Assembly: GCF_007018905.1 (NCBI RefSeq)
Contig: NZ_CP041402.1
Coordinates: 5,010,001-5,074,000, forward strand
Direction of reading: 5' to 3'
From: Tardiphaga sp. vice304
Lineage (GTDB): Bacteria; Pseudomonadota; Alphaproteobacteria; Rhizobiales; Xanthobacteraceae
Length of the DNA: 64,000 bases
Shown here: positions 33,352-40,978 of the stretch, in pieces
How positions within the stretch are numbered: position 1 is the stretch's first letter
Layout: the number at the start of each line of letters is the position of its first letter
Notes under the pieces: generated by a model
Database searches by the model: none
What the model was told of the DNA's origin: nothing
Seen by the model: the letters and a program-made list of their open reading frames with translations, nothing else
Program-made: the position numbers and the translations under genes

Positions 33352-34068
33352 CTACTTCAGCTTTAGCCAGCGCTTCAAATAGCGCCTTCGAAATTTCTGC
33401 ACGGCGAATTGCACGCGCAGCCGGGTCTGGCCGTGACCCTTGCGGTCGAGCGAACTCTTGAACGCGCCGTTGAGGCTGCCCTGCTCGGCCAGCGGCGGCT
33501 CCGGCCACAGGAACGGGATGCCCAGCGCGGGATCGGCGGTGTTGAAGGCGATGTCGATCGGCTCATGCATCGGATGCCGCGAGATCCAGTCGAGCCGCGC
33601 TTCTGCCTCGACCGCGCCGAGAACATAGGCCTCCATGTTGCGGACGCGGTTGCCCTCATAGATCAATTGGCCCGGGCGCAATTGCGCCGCTGGCGTGTAG
33701 AAATTGGTGGCCGCACCGAGGTGCAGGATGCGTGGCCGCGGCCAGTTCTGCGCTTCCTCCAGCACGCGCCCGAGTTGCGCGCAAAAATCCGGCACCAGTT
33801 GCGCGTCGTCCTCGAATACCAGCGCCAGATCCTGGCCGCGCTCGCGGATCCGCTGCATCGCGACGATGTGCTTCAGCGCGCAGGATTTCTGCCGCAAGGT
33901 GAGATCGGCGCCCTCCGCAAAATACGCCCGGTCAACATCCGAGGTGATCTCGTCGGCGTCGAAATCCAGCACCCATTCGAAGGCGATGCCGGCGCGGTCG
34001 AGTTCGCGCTGGATATGAGCGGTGCGCTCGGGCAGCGATTTGGCGTGGATCACATAGGCCGGCAGCAT
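33352..34068 (-). CDS. Glycosyltransferase family 25
   Basis: 238 residues from ATG 34068. It shows the GT25 (LPS biosynthesis) pattern: MLPAYVIHAKSLPERTAHIQRELDRAGIAFEWVLDFDADEI, SCALKHIVAMQRIRERGQDLALVFEDDAQLV with the acidic EDD metal-binding site, and an acceptor segment LGAVEAEARLDWI. GT25 enzymes transfer galactose or related sugars to the LPS core. It converges with the ligase gene, so both are likely part of envelope glycan synthesis. A 17-residue longer form is possible but lacks support. Confidence 0.85.
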   Translation of the reverse strand: MLPAYVIHAKSLPERTAHIQRELDRAGIAFEWVLDFDADEITSDVDRAYFAEGADLTLRQKSCALKHIVAMQRIRERGQDLALVFEDDAQLVPDFCAQLGRVLEEAQNWPRPRILHLGAATNFYTPAAQLRPGQLIYEGNRVRNMEAYVLGAVEAEARLDWISRHPMHEPIDIAFNTADPALGIPFLWPEPPLAEQGSLNGAFKSSLDRKGHGQTRLRVQFAVQKFRRRYLKRWLKLK

Positions 34069-34595
34069 CGAACCGTCTCCCGAGGCGCGGCTGCGCCTCT
34101 GCGCCGCCGGTATAGGCAAAAAACACCCGTCTGGAAATGCCGGTCGGCGTGCCGACCTTCAGGGGCGCGGCTGTCTCCAAGCCAGCCGGCGAGAACGTTT
34201 CGCCTGCCTAACGCCCGACGGAGAGAACAACACCAACGCCGCCAGAGCAGGCGCGATACGCCTGTCGCTATTTTCGTGGAGGCCTCGACAAGGTGGCTGC
34301 GGCGCACGACGTTCCACTCGTAATGCTGATCGAACACCGGAACGCGATCATGACGCCCAACAACCCGTCGCCGAACAAGCTGCGCGCCAAAACCGGCCTT
34401 GGCCGCGCCTGGCGGCTGGTGTCGTCGTTCTTTTCCCTCGCCGCGCGCAGCCTGCCCGCCGCCGGGGTCTGATCTCTCCCTGAACAACACTGGTTGAAGC
34501 CGCCAATGCAGCGCGGCAGGCGCGGTCGATGCGCGACCTTTTGGCCGACGTCCGTGCTTGCACGCGTTTCGGCGCGATGCTAGCCAACTTGTACG
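34069..34595. other. 527-bp stretch without a firm gene
   Basis: No full-length gene is visible between the GT25 and gntR starts. It holds GT25 and gntR upstream sequences and one short reading frame of interest (34323-34472, listed separately). No palindromic repeat of families A-C and no structural RNA was found here. It may be a decayed locus. Confidence 0.45.
34323..34472 (+). pseudogene. Short ORF, possible remnant of a gene
   Basis: An open frame of 49 residues (or 40 from ATG 34350, MTPNNPSPNKLRAKTGLGRAW...). The segment GLGRAWRLVSSFFSLA resembles the amphipathic N-terminus of diacylglycerol kinases (GLxRxWxAxxxSLAGLRAA), but the membrane core is missing, since the frame ends soon after. 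This could be a truncated gene or chance. No clear ribosome site precedes it. Confidence 0.2.
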
Positions 34596-34607
34596 ATGAC
34601 CCTACAA
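34589..34607 (+). promoter_or_regulatory. Candidate GntR operator overlapping the gntR start codon
   Basis: TTGTACGATGACC at 34589-34601 contains the gntR start codon (ATG 34596-34598) and is followed by TACAA (34603-34607), giving an inverted TTGTA...TACAA pair. The identical 13-mer occurs upstream of dctP at 38667-38679. The motif fits autoregulation by GntR, but binding is inference. Confidence 0.55.
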
Positions 34608-35366
34608 GAACGCCACAAACCAGCGCGCAAGGGCGCCCGTTCGACGTCGCTGCTGCGGCCGCTCGATCCGGTGCGCCGGCGCACCGAGGACGTGGTCGAG
34701 CGCATCAAGTCACAGATCACCGAAGGCCAGTTGGCACCCGGCGCCCGGCTGCCGACCGAAGCGGCGATGATGGCGGCGATGGGCGTCAGCCGTACCGTCG
34801 TACGCGAGGCGATTGCGGCGCTGCGCGCCCGTGGCTTGGTGATCACCCGGCAGGGCGCCGGCGCCTTCGTCAACGCGGAGGCAAACCGGCAGCCTTATGC
34901 GATCGACCCGGACGGGCTCGGATCGCTGAGCAGCGTGATCGAGATCCTGGAGTTGCGCACCGCGGTCGAGATCGAGGCCGCCGCCCTTGCGGCCGAGCGC
35001 GCCACGGCGGCGCAACTCAAGGCGATCGCCAAGGCCGCCGCCACCTTCAGCCGCGCCATCGCCCATGGCGACCGTGCGGTGAAGGAGGATTTCGACTTTC
35101 ATTTCGCAATCGCCATCGCCACGCAGAATTCGCGCTTCGTCGGCTTCCTGGAATTCCTGGGCGGGCTGATCATTCCGCGGCAAAGCATCCGGACCTTCGA
35201 GGGCAAGGCCGATCTGCAGCAGCGCTACCTCGAAAGCATCGAACGCGAACACCGGCTGATTCTCGACGCCATTACCGCGCGCGATCCGCGCAAGGCCCGC
35301 GACGCGATGCGCAAGCATCTGGTGAACGGCAAGGAGCGGTATCGGCGGTTGGCGGACGACGTCTAG
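34596..35366 (+). CDS. GntR-family regulator with FCD domain (FadR type)
   Basis: 256 residues. The winged HTH is at about 30-95: VERIKSQITEGQLAPGARLPTEAAMMAAMGVSRTVVREAIAALRARGLVITRQGAGAFV. The FCD ligand domain (110-256) has the metal-binding residues typical for FadR-type: ELRTAVEIEAAALAAERA, DFDFHFAIAIATQNSRFVGFLEFL and EREHRLILDAITARDPRKARDAMRKHL. Such regulators respond to carboxylic acids. It converges with the TRAP permease gene, and the shared motif upstream of dctP marks the TRAP operon as its target. Confidence 0.93.
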   Translation: MTLQERHKPARKGARSTSLLRPLDPVRRRTEDVVERIKSQITEGQLAPGARLPTEAAMMAAMGVSRTVVREAIAALRARGLVITRQGAGAFVNAEANRQPYAIDPDGLGSLSSVIEILELRTAVEIEAAALAAERATAAQLKAIAKAAATFSRAIAHGDRAVKEDFDFHFAIAIATQNSRFVGFLEFLGGLIIPRQSIRTFEGKADLQQRYLESIEREHRLILDAITARDPRKARDAMRKHLVNGKERYRRLADDV

Positions 35367-35380
35367 CGCAGGCCCTTACA

Positions 35381-35429
35381 CTGTCGTCCCGGACCAGTTT
35401 GCGCAGCGAACGCAGAGCCGGGACGACAT
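35381..35429. repeat. Family B palindromic repeat (B2, short form)
   Basis: TGTCGTCCCGG (from 35381) and CCGGGACGACA (ending 35429) form the arms, with an inner TTTGCGCAGCGAACGC tract. It lies between convergent gntR and dctM and likely acts as a two-way terminator. Confidence 0.7.
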
Positions 35430-35433
35430 GCGC

Positions 35434-36726
35434 TTAGCGAAACCCGAATGCGTGCGGCAGGGCCATCGAGAACCACGGGACATAGGTAACCAGCATCAAG
35501 ACCGCGAGCATCGCCCAGTAGAACGGCCAGATGCCCTTCATGACCTCATCGACCGAGACCTTGGCGATGGCACATCCCACAAACAGCGTAGTGCCGACCG
35601 GCGGCGTCAACAGGCCGATGCCGAGGTTGAGCAGCATCACGATGCCGAAATGCACGGGGTCGATGCCGAAACTCTTCACCACCGGCAGCAGGATCGGCGT
35701 GCAGATCAGCAACAAGGGTGCAAGGTCGAGAGCGGTGCCGAGCACCAGCAGCATGATGTTGAGATACATCAGCAACACGTATTTGTTCGACGAGATCGCG
35801 ACGAAGAACTCGGTCATCTTGGCCGGCATCTGCATCAAGGCCGCGACATAGCCGAAGCACGACGCGGTCGCCACCAGCGTCAGCACCATCGCCACCGTCT
35901 GCAGCGTGCGATAGGTCAGCATCGGCAGTTCCGACCATTTGTAGTCGCGGTAGATGAACATGGTGACGAAGAACGCCCAGACGCAGGCCACCGCCCCCGC
36001 CTCGATCGGCGTGAAAACGCCGGTCAGGATGCCGCCCAGCACAATCACCAGCGTGATGATGCCCCAGGTCGCGTCGCCGAGCATCTTCAGCGCCTGGCGC
36101 ATCGGCACCGGCTCCCCCTTGGGGTGGCCGTCGCGATAGGCGATGTAGAGGCACAGCAGCATGATGGCGAAGCCTAGCAAGAGGCCCGGCACGATGCCGG
36201 CCAGAAACAGGCTGGTGATCGAGACCACGCCGCCGGTGGCCAGCGAATAGATCACCGCATTGTGGGAGGGCGGCACCAGGATCGCCTGCACCGAGGTGGA
36301 GATCGTAACATTGGTGGCGAACACCCGCGGATAGCCCTTGGCCGCCATCTGCGGGATCATCACCGATCCGATCGCCGACGTATCGGCCACCGACGAGCCG
36401 GAGATGCCGGACATGATGGTGGTAGCGAGAATGTTGACCTGCGACAGGCCGCCGCGAATCCGTGTGAAGCCGACCAGTACCGCCGCGAAATCGACCAGCC
36501 GCCGCGCCATGCCGCCTTCCGCCATGATGGCGCCAGCCAGCACGAAGAACGGCACCGTCAGCATCGACACCTTGCCGACGCCGCTGGAGAGCTGCTGCAT
36601 CACCGCCGCCACCGGCAGATCGATCCACAGCGCGCCGACCAGCGCCGATAGCGCCAGCGCGAAGGCGATCGGCATGCCGACCGCAAAAAACAGACACATA
36701 CTGAGCAGCAGAACGGCGATGTCCAT
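35434..36726 (-). CDS. dctM: TRAP transporter large permease DctM
   Basis: 430 residues from ATG 36726, about twelve membrane helices. Landmark segments include TVPFFVLAGAIMAEGGMARRLVDFAAVLVG, SGISGSSVADTSAIGSVMIPQM, the NVTISTSVQAILVPPSHNAVIYSLA region and GLLTPPVGTTLFVGCAIAKVS. It is the substrate-translocating subunit, with Na+-coupled uptake in TRAP systems. 25 bp from dctQ. The upstream part of the open frame is not homologous and was excluded. Confidence 0.95.
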   Translation of the reverse strand: MDIAVLLLSMCLFFAVGMPIAFALALSALVGALWIDLPVAAVMQQLSSGVGKVSMLTVPFFVLAGAIMAEGGMARRLVDFAAVLVGFTRIRGGLSQVNILATTIMSGISGSSVADTSAIGSVMIPQMAAKGYPRVFATNVTISTSVQAILVPPSHNAVIYSLATGGVVSITSLFLAGIVPGLLLGFAIMLLCLYIAYRDGHPKGEPVPMRQALKMLGDATWGIITLVIVLGGILTGVFTPIEAGAVACVWAFFVTMFIYRDYKWSELPMLTYRTLQTVAMVLTLVATASCFGYVAALMQMPAKMTEFFVAISSNKYVLLMYLNIMLLVLGTALDLAPLLLICTPILLPVVKSFGIDPVHFGIVMLLNLGIGLLTPPVGTTLFVGCAIAKVSVDEVMKGIWPFYWAMLAVLMLVTYVPWFSMALPHAFGFR

Positions 36727-36751
36727 GTGGTTTTCTTTTTCTTGTTGCGGA

Positions 36752-37330
36752 CTAGTCGAGCGGCACGTGAGCGTCGCTGCCATCCTGCGGCGGCGGACCG
36801 ATGGTGAGGCGTTCGATGACGAACAGCAGCATCATGGCACCGGACACCGGGACCGGCAGGTAGGTGATGCCGACCGACAACGCCGGAAATTCGTCGACCG
36901 AGTTTCCCCACGTCGCCAGTACCAGCTTCATGCCCCAGATCAGCATGAACAACGCCACTACGCCCATCAGCAATTCGCTGATGAAGGCTGCACCGACGCG
37001 CAGCCGCGGCGACAACAGGTTGGTGCCGACGGTCATGTTCATGTGGATGCGCTGGCGATAGCAGTTCGCCGCGCCGATGAAGGTGACGGCGATGGTCAGG
37101 AGCACCGCGAGCGGCTCCGGCCAGGACGCCGCGCTGTTGAGGATGTAGCGGGTATAGACCGCCCACGGGATGATCGCCGAGATCAGCACCAGCGCGATGC
37201 AGGACGCGACCGCACCGGTCCAGTACAGCATGTTCATCGCGCGCCGGAAGGCGGCGGCGGCAGGGCCGGTATGACCTCCTTCGGACCGTTCAATTGGCAT
37301 GGTGATCTTCGACACAACTTCAGACATCAC
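36752..37330 (-). CDS. dctQ: TRAP transporter small permease DctQ
   Basis: 192 residues with four membrane helices, as in DctQ: VLISAIIPWAVYTRYILN, ASWPEPLAVLLTIAVTFIGAANCYR, ISELLMGVVALFMLIWGMKLV and LSVGITYLPVPVSGAMMLLFVIERL. The helix 1 to 2 pattern with YTRYILNSAASWPEPLA is the DctQ signature. An N-terminal hydrophilic stretch of about 35 residues precedes it. A 174-bp gap containing a long palindrome separates it from dctP. Confidence 0.92.
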   Translation of the reverse strand: MMSEVVSKITMPIERSEGGHTGPAAAAFRRAMNMLYWTGAVASCIALVLISAIIPWAVYTRYILNSAASWPEPLAVLLTIAVTFIGAANCYRQRIHMNMTVGTNLLSPRLRVGAAFISELLMGVVALFMLIWGMKLVLATWGNSVDEFPALSVGITYLPVPVSGAMMLLFVIERLTIGPPPQDGSDAHVPLD

Positions 37331-37363
37331 ACCCCAGAAGTAATGATGCGGTAGCTTCTCAGC

Positions 37364-37483
37364 CGTCGTCCCCGCGAAAGCGGGGATCCATAACCTCGGT
37401 CCTATCCATCAGGACGCGACCATCTCGGCCGTCCCGCAACACGACGACATCGAGTATGGGTCCCCGCCTTCGCGGGGACAACG
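37364..37483. repeat. Family B palindromic repeat (B3) inside the TRAP operon
   Basis: Left arm CGTCGTCCCCGCGAAAGCGG / GGATCCATAACC, right arm AGTATGGGTCCCCGCCTTCG / CGGGGACAACG. The arms are inverted copies and each also forms its own CCCCGC...GCGGGG hairpin. It lies between dctP and dctQ, so it is within the transcript and may control mRNA decay or attenuation. Confidence 0.75.
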
Positions 37484-37504
37484 TGTTGAGAGAACCGCGT
37501 GTAA

Positions 37505-38509
37505 CTAGCTCACCGACGCGATACGCTTGGTCATCTCGGCGTATTTGGTGCCGTACTTGTCCCACACCGGCTTGACGGCATCGCGGAACGGCGCCTTGTC
37601 GATGGATGTGATGACCTCGGTGCCGACTTCCTTCATCCTGTCGAGCGCGGTCTTCTCAGCCGCGTACCACAGCACGCGCTGCTCGGCCTGGGCTTCGCGG
37701 CCGAACTTCTTTACCAGCGCCTGATCGTCCGGCGTGAGCTTGCTCCACGACGCCCTCGAGAACACCAGCAGTTCCGGAATGATGAGGTGCTCGGTCATCG
37801 AGAAGTGTTTTGCGACCTGGAAATGGTTCTGCGCCACGAAGGTCGGCAGGTTGTTCTCGGCGCCGTCGACCACACCGGTCTGCATCGCGCTGTAGACCTG
37901 GTCGAAACCCATCGCCACGCCGTTGCCACCGAGCGCGTTCATGGTGTCAATGAACAGGGGATTGCCGATCATCCGGATCTTCAGACCCTTCAGATCGGCG
38001 AGGCTCTTGATCGGCCGCTTGCTGTTGTAGATGTTGCGCGAGCCGGCATTCATCCAGCCGAGCGCCACCAGCCCGGTCTTCTCGTTGGCCGTGATCTTGT
38101 TCAGCAGTTCGTTGCCGATCTCGCCGTCGAGCACGGCTTCCATGTGCTTGGCGTCGCGGAACACGAACGGCATGTTGAAGACGTTGACGTCATCGACCAC
38201 CGGTCCGACCGCGCCGACCGAGATGCGCGCGATCTGCAGCGCGCCGACCTGGGCCTGCTCGATGGCTTCCTTCTCGCCGCCGAGCTGCATGGAGGGAAAC
38301 ATCTGGATGCTGAGCCGGCCGTTGGTCGCGGCTTCCAGCTTCTTGCCCATCGCGATGACGGATTCGACCGTGGGATAGCCCAGCGGGTGGACGTCGGAGG
38401 CCTTCAGCACCATCTTGCTCTGGGCCAGCGCCGGCGCGATACGCCCGAGACCCGTGGCGCCGACGGCCAGTGCGGCGAGGCCGCCTTTGATCACATCTCT
38501 TCTCTTCAT
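37505..38509 (-). CDS. dctP: TRAP transporter substrate-binding protein DctP
   Basis: 334 residues from ATG 38509, preceded by GGGAGGA. The N-terminus MKRRDVIKGGLAALAVGATG carries a twin-arginine and a hydrophobic core, so Tat or Sec export is possible. The mature protein has DctP features: VLKASDVHPLGYPTVESVIAMGKKL, QLGGEKEAIEQAQVGALQIARISVG, NIYNSKRPIKSLADLKGLKIRMIG with the conserved Arg that binds carboxylates, and SAMQTGVVDGAENNLPTF. The ligand is probably an organic acid. Confidence 0.94.
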   Translation of the reverse strand: MKRRDVIKGGLAALAVGATGLGRIAPALAQSKMVLKASDVHPLGYPTVESVIAMGKKLEAATNGRLSIQMFPSMQLGGEKEAIEQAQVGALQIARISVGAVGPVVDDVNVFNMPFVFRDAKHMEAVLDGEIGNELLNKITANEKTGLVALGWMNAGSRNIYNSKRPIKSLADLKGLKIRMIGNPLFIDTMNALGGNGVAMGFDQVYSAMQTGVVDGAENNLPTFVAQNHFQVAKHFSMTEHLIIPELLVFSRASWSKLTPDDQALVKKFGREAQAEQRVLWYAAEKTALDRMKEVGTEVITSIDKAPFRDAVKPVWDKYGTKYAEMTKRIASVS

Positions 38510-38666
38510 GGACGAAATCCTCCCTGTGAATTTCCCGATTCCGGCGCGTTGGCCGGTGACATTCTCGCCCCGTTCGGGGTCGATCAGAACAAGTTTAGCA
38601 GCAACAGTGTAGGAGCGCCCGCAGCCTTCGTCCACCGGCAACCCGGCCACGCACAACGCCGCAAAG

Positions 38667-38679
38667 TTGTACGATGACC
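38667..38679 (+). promoter_or_regulatory. Candidate GntR operator upstream of dctP
   Basis: The 13-mer TTGTACGATGACC is identical to the one overlapping the gntR start, 4.1 kb away, and flanks agree (AA and ACA positions). It lies 158 bp upstream of the dctP ATG on the opposite strand, plausible as an operator of the divergent side. Confidence 0.5.
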
Positions 38680-38765
38680 GGACATCTAGCACCGGCCCGC
38701 AGGGCGGGCAAGCGGTGTCGATGCAACCGCTGCCAAACTAAAGTCGAGCGTGCAGGATGCGGAGC

Positions 38766-39299
38766 TCAGGCCGACAGCGCGGGCTCGGCATCGGCCGCAA
38801 CCGTGCTCCACCAGCCATCAAGCGCCGGACGGTCACAGGTGAGTTGGACGGCCATGCCGTCGGAGAACATTTTCCAGGCCGCCAGTCGCGCGTCGGGCAC
38901 GGCGATGACGACCGGGATCTCTGCGCTCAGCGCGCGCTCGATCAGGTAGGACAGGCCCTTGCCTTCGATTTCCTGGCGGCCGAAGCGGTTGATGATGACA
39001 AGGTCGGCGCCGTCGTCGATCGCTTTCGCTACCAGAGTGCCGGCAGCCAGCAACTGTCCGACGTCGAGCTTGCAGCCGGTGGAGCCGCGGCCGAGATCCT
39101 GAAACAGCCGCATCGTCTCGTTGCTGTGCAGCAGCAGCGCCGAGAGCTGCGGCGGATCTGCCAGCGGATCGCCAAGCTGCACCAGACCGACAGCACGCAT
39201 TCCGCGGCCGTTGAGATCGGCCGCAAAGCCGCGCAGCAGCGCGTCGGGATCCTGGCTTTCGTCGTAGATCAAGGCAGCGATGCGGGGCGTGTCGGACAT
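38766..39299 (-). CDS. DUF2478 family protein
   Basis: 177 residues with a P-loop-like fold: RIAALIYDESQDPDALLRGFAADLNGRGMRAVGLVQ, CKLDVGQLLAAGTLVAKAIDDGADLVIINRFGRQEIEGKGL and IPVVIAVPDARLAAWKMFSDGMAVQL. This is the DUF2478 pattern, usually seen next to molybdate ABC transporter genes; none is present here. Function is not established. The protein lacks a clear Walker A. It is transcribed toward the TRAP operon but is separated from it by 256 bp. Confidence 0.85.
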   Translation of the reverse strand: MSDTPRIAALIYDESQDPDALLRGFAADLNGRGMRAVGLVQLGDPLADPPQLSALLLHSNETMRLFQDLGRGSTGCKLDVGQLLAAGTLVAKAIDDGADLVIINRFGRQEIEGKGLSYLIERALSAEIPVVIAVPDARLAAWKMFSDGMAVQLTCDRPALDGWWSTVAADAEPALSA

Positions 39300-39341
39300 C
39301 CGGCAAGCATGCTGCCGCAGCGCGCAAAAATCAAATGCAGA

Positions 39342-39473
39342 TCAGCGCGGACCGCATTCCGGACAGCGGTACTCGCCCGTGGTGACGCGGTGCAGGCCGC
39401 GACACACCCATTGGCGCGCCATGGCGTGGATCGGCCGTCGGGCCATCTGGTAGATCAGATACATGTCAAGCAT
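39342..39473 (-). CDS. Small protein of 43 residues ending in CPECGPR
   Basis: ATG 39473, preceded by AAGGACATCCCGCC, to a TGA at 39342. The product starts MLDMYLIYQMARRPIHAMAR, a basic helix, followed by a compact end with Cys and CPECG, possibly a half zinc site. It lies between DUF2478 and wrbA on the same strand. The family is unknown to me, but a good ribosome site and the context support expression. Confidence 0.5.
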   Translation of the reverse strand: MLDMYLIYQMARRPIHAMARQWVCRGLHRVTTGEYRCPECGPR

Positions 39474-39544
39474 GGCGGGATGTCCTTGAATCCAGGCGTA
39501 TAAGGGGCGGCATCCGGAAACCGGAATGCCGCCCCGTTCACGCA

Positions 39545-40144
39545 TCAGCCATGCAGCTTCTTGGCGGTCTCGGCGATCACACGGCCCTGATAGCGGGCAC
39601 CGGCGAGTTCATTCTCGCTGGGCTGGCGGCTGCCGTCGCCAGCCGAGATCGTGGTCGCGCCGTAGGGCGAGCCGCCAGTGACTTCGTCGAGCTTCATCTG
39701 GCCCTGGAAGCCGTAATTCAAGCCGACGATGGTCATGCCGAAATGCAGCAGGTTGGTGATGATCGAGAACAAAGTGGTCTCCTGGCCGCCATGCTGAGTA
39801 GCGGTCGAGGTGAAGGCGCCGCCGACCTTGCCGTGCAGCGCACCCTTCGCCCACAACCCGCCGGCCTGGTCGAGGAAGTTGGCCATCTGCGAGGCCATGC
39901 GGCCGAACCTTGTGCCGGTGCCGACGATGATGGCGTCGTAATTCGCGAGATCATCGATGGTAGCGATCGGGGCGGCCTGATCCATCTTGTAATAGGACGC
40001 CTTGGCGACCTCGGCCGGCACCAGCTCGGGCACCCGCTTGATATCGACGGTGGCGCCGGCTTCGCGGGCACCCTCGGCGACGGCATTCGCCATCGTCTCG
40101 ATGTGGCCATAGGCGGAGTAGTAAAGAACGAGAACTTTGGTCAT
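39545..40144 (-). CDS. wrbA: NAD(P)H:quinone oxidoreductase WrbA
   Basis: 199 residues, the normal WrbA length. The flavodoxin-like FMN site is seen in [15 protein letters not shown] (phosphate loop), [25 protein letters not shown] and [26 protein letters not shown]. It reduces quinones by two electrons and protects against oxidative stress. It shares the strand with pirin, 45 bp upstream, so both probably belong to one unit under the divergent LysR gene. Confidence 0.96.
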   Translation of the reverse strand: MTKVLVLYYSAYGHIETMANAVAEGAREAGATVDIKRVPELVPAEVAKASYYKMDQAAPIATIDDLANYDAIIVGTGTRFGRMASQMANFLDQAGGLWAKGALHGKVGGAFTSTATQHGGQETTLFSIITNLLHFGMTIVGLNYGFQGQMKLDEVTGGSPYGATTISAGDGSRQPSENELAGARYQGRVIAETAKKLHG

Positions 40145-40189
40145 GGTGGGCTCCTTCGGGGTTGGATCGGTTGGAGGACGGGTTCGTCG

Positions 40190-40888
40190 TCAGGCCGCAT
40201 CGACCAGCACGAGTTCGAAATCTTCCAGCGCGGTAATGGTGACGTTGGCTTCATCGTGGATTGCGACGCCGTCGCGTGTATTGACGAAAACACCGTTGAT
40301 CTCGACGGAGCCCGTGGCCGGCACCAGATAGCCATTGCGTGCGGCGTCGAGCGCATAGGGCACGGTCTCACCCGATTTCAGCGAGGTCGCCATCACCCTT
40401 GCATCGGCCCGGATCGGCAGCGCCGCGGTATCGGCCGCGAAGCCGCTGGCGATGGTGACAAAGCTGCCGGAGCGATCGGCTTTCGGAAACGGCTTGGCGC
40501 CCCAGCATGGCTGGCCGCCCTCGACCTTGGGCTCGATCCAGATCTGGAAAATCTTGGTAGTGCCCGGCTCCAGATTATATTCGGAATGGCGGATGCCGGA
40601 GCCGGCACTCATCACCTGGACGTCGCCGGCCTCGGTGCGGCCCTTGTTGCCGAGGCTGTCCTGATGGGTGATGGCGCCCTCGCGGACATAGGTGATGATT
40701 TCCATATTGGCGTGCGGGTGCGCCGGGAATCCGGTGTCGGGATGGATCTCGTCGTCGTTCCAGACGACCAGATTGCCGATGCCGGAATTCGCGGGGTCGC
40801 GGTAGCTGCCGAACGAGAAATGATGTTTGGCCTTGAGCCAGCCGTGATCGGCGGCTCCGAGTTCATTAAAGGGTCGAAGCTTGATCAT
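40190..40888 (-). CDS. Pirin-family bicupin
   Basis: 232 residues, matching the YhhW-type pirins. The N-terminal cupin holds the metal-binding motif GFPAHPHANMEIITYVREGAITHQDSLGN (His, His and later Glu) and a second cupin follows. Pirins in bacteria cleave quercetin or sense iron oxidation. The pirin-wrbA pair with a divergent LysR gene is frequently seen. Start ATG 40888. Confidence 0.92.
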   Translation of the reverse strand: MIKLRPFNELGAADHGWLKAKHHFSFGSYRDPANSGIGNLVVWNDDEIHPDTGFPAHPHANMEIITYVREGAITHQDSLGNKGRTEAGDVQVMSAGSGIRHSEYNLEPGTTKIFQIWIEPKVEGGQPCWGAKPFPKADRSGSFVTIASGFAADTAALPIRADARVMATSLKSGETVPYALDAARNGYLVPATGSVEINGVFVNTRDGVAIHDEANVTITALEDFELVLVDAA

Positions 40889-40943
40889 GACGAGGTCTCC
40901 GGTGAAACGTCACCCTAGATAGGCCCGCTCAAAACGTGCATAA

Positions 40944-40959
40944 ATAGAAATGATAGAAA
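40944..40959. promoter_or_regulatory. ATAGAAA direct repeat in the pirin/lysR divergent region
   Basis: Two copies of ATAGAAA are 9 bp apart (40944-40950 and 40953-40959) in the 90-bp space between the pirin and lysR start codons. This is a candidate LysR-binding or promoter element, found by eye only. Confidence 0.3.
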
Positions 40960-40978
40960 CTCATCGTTCAGGGTTTTG

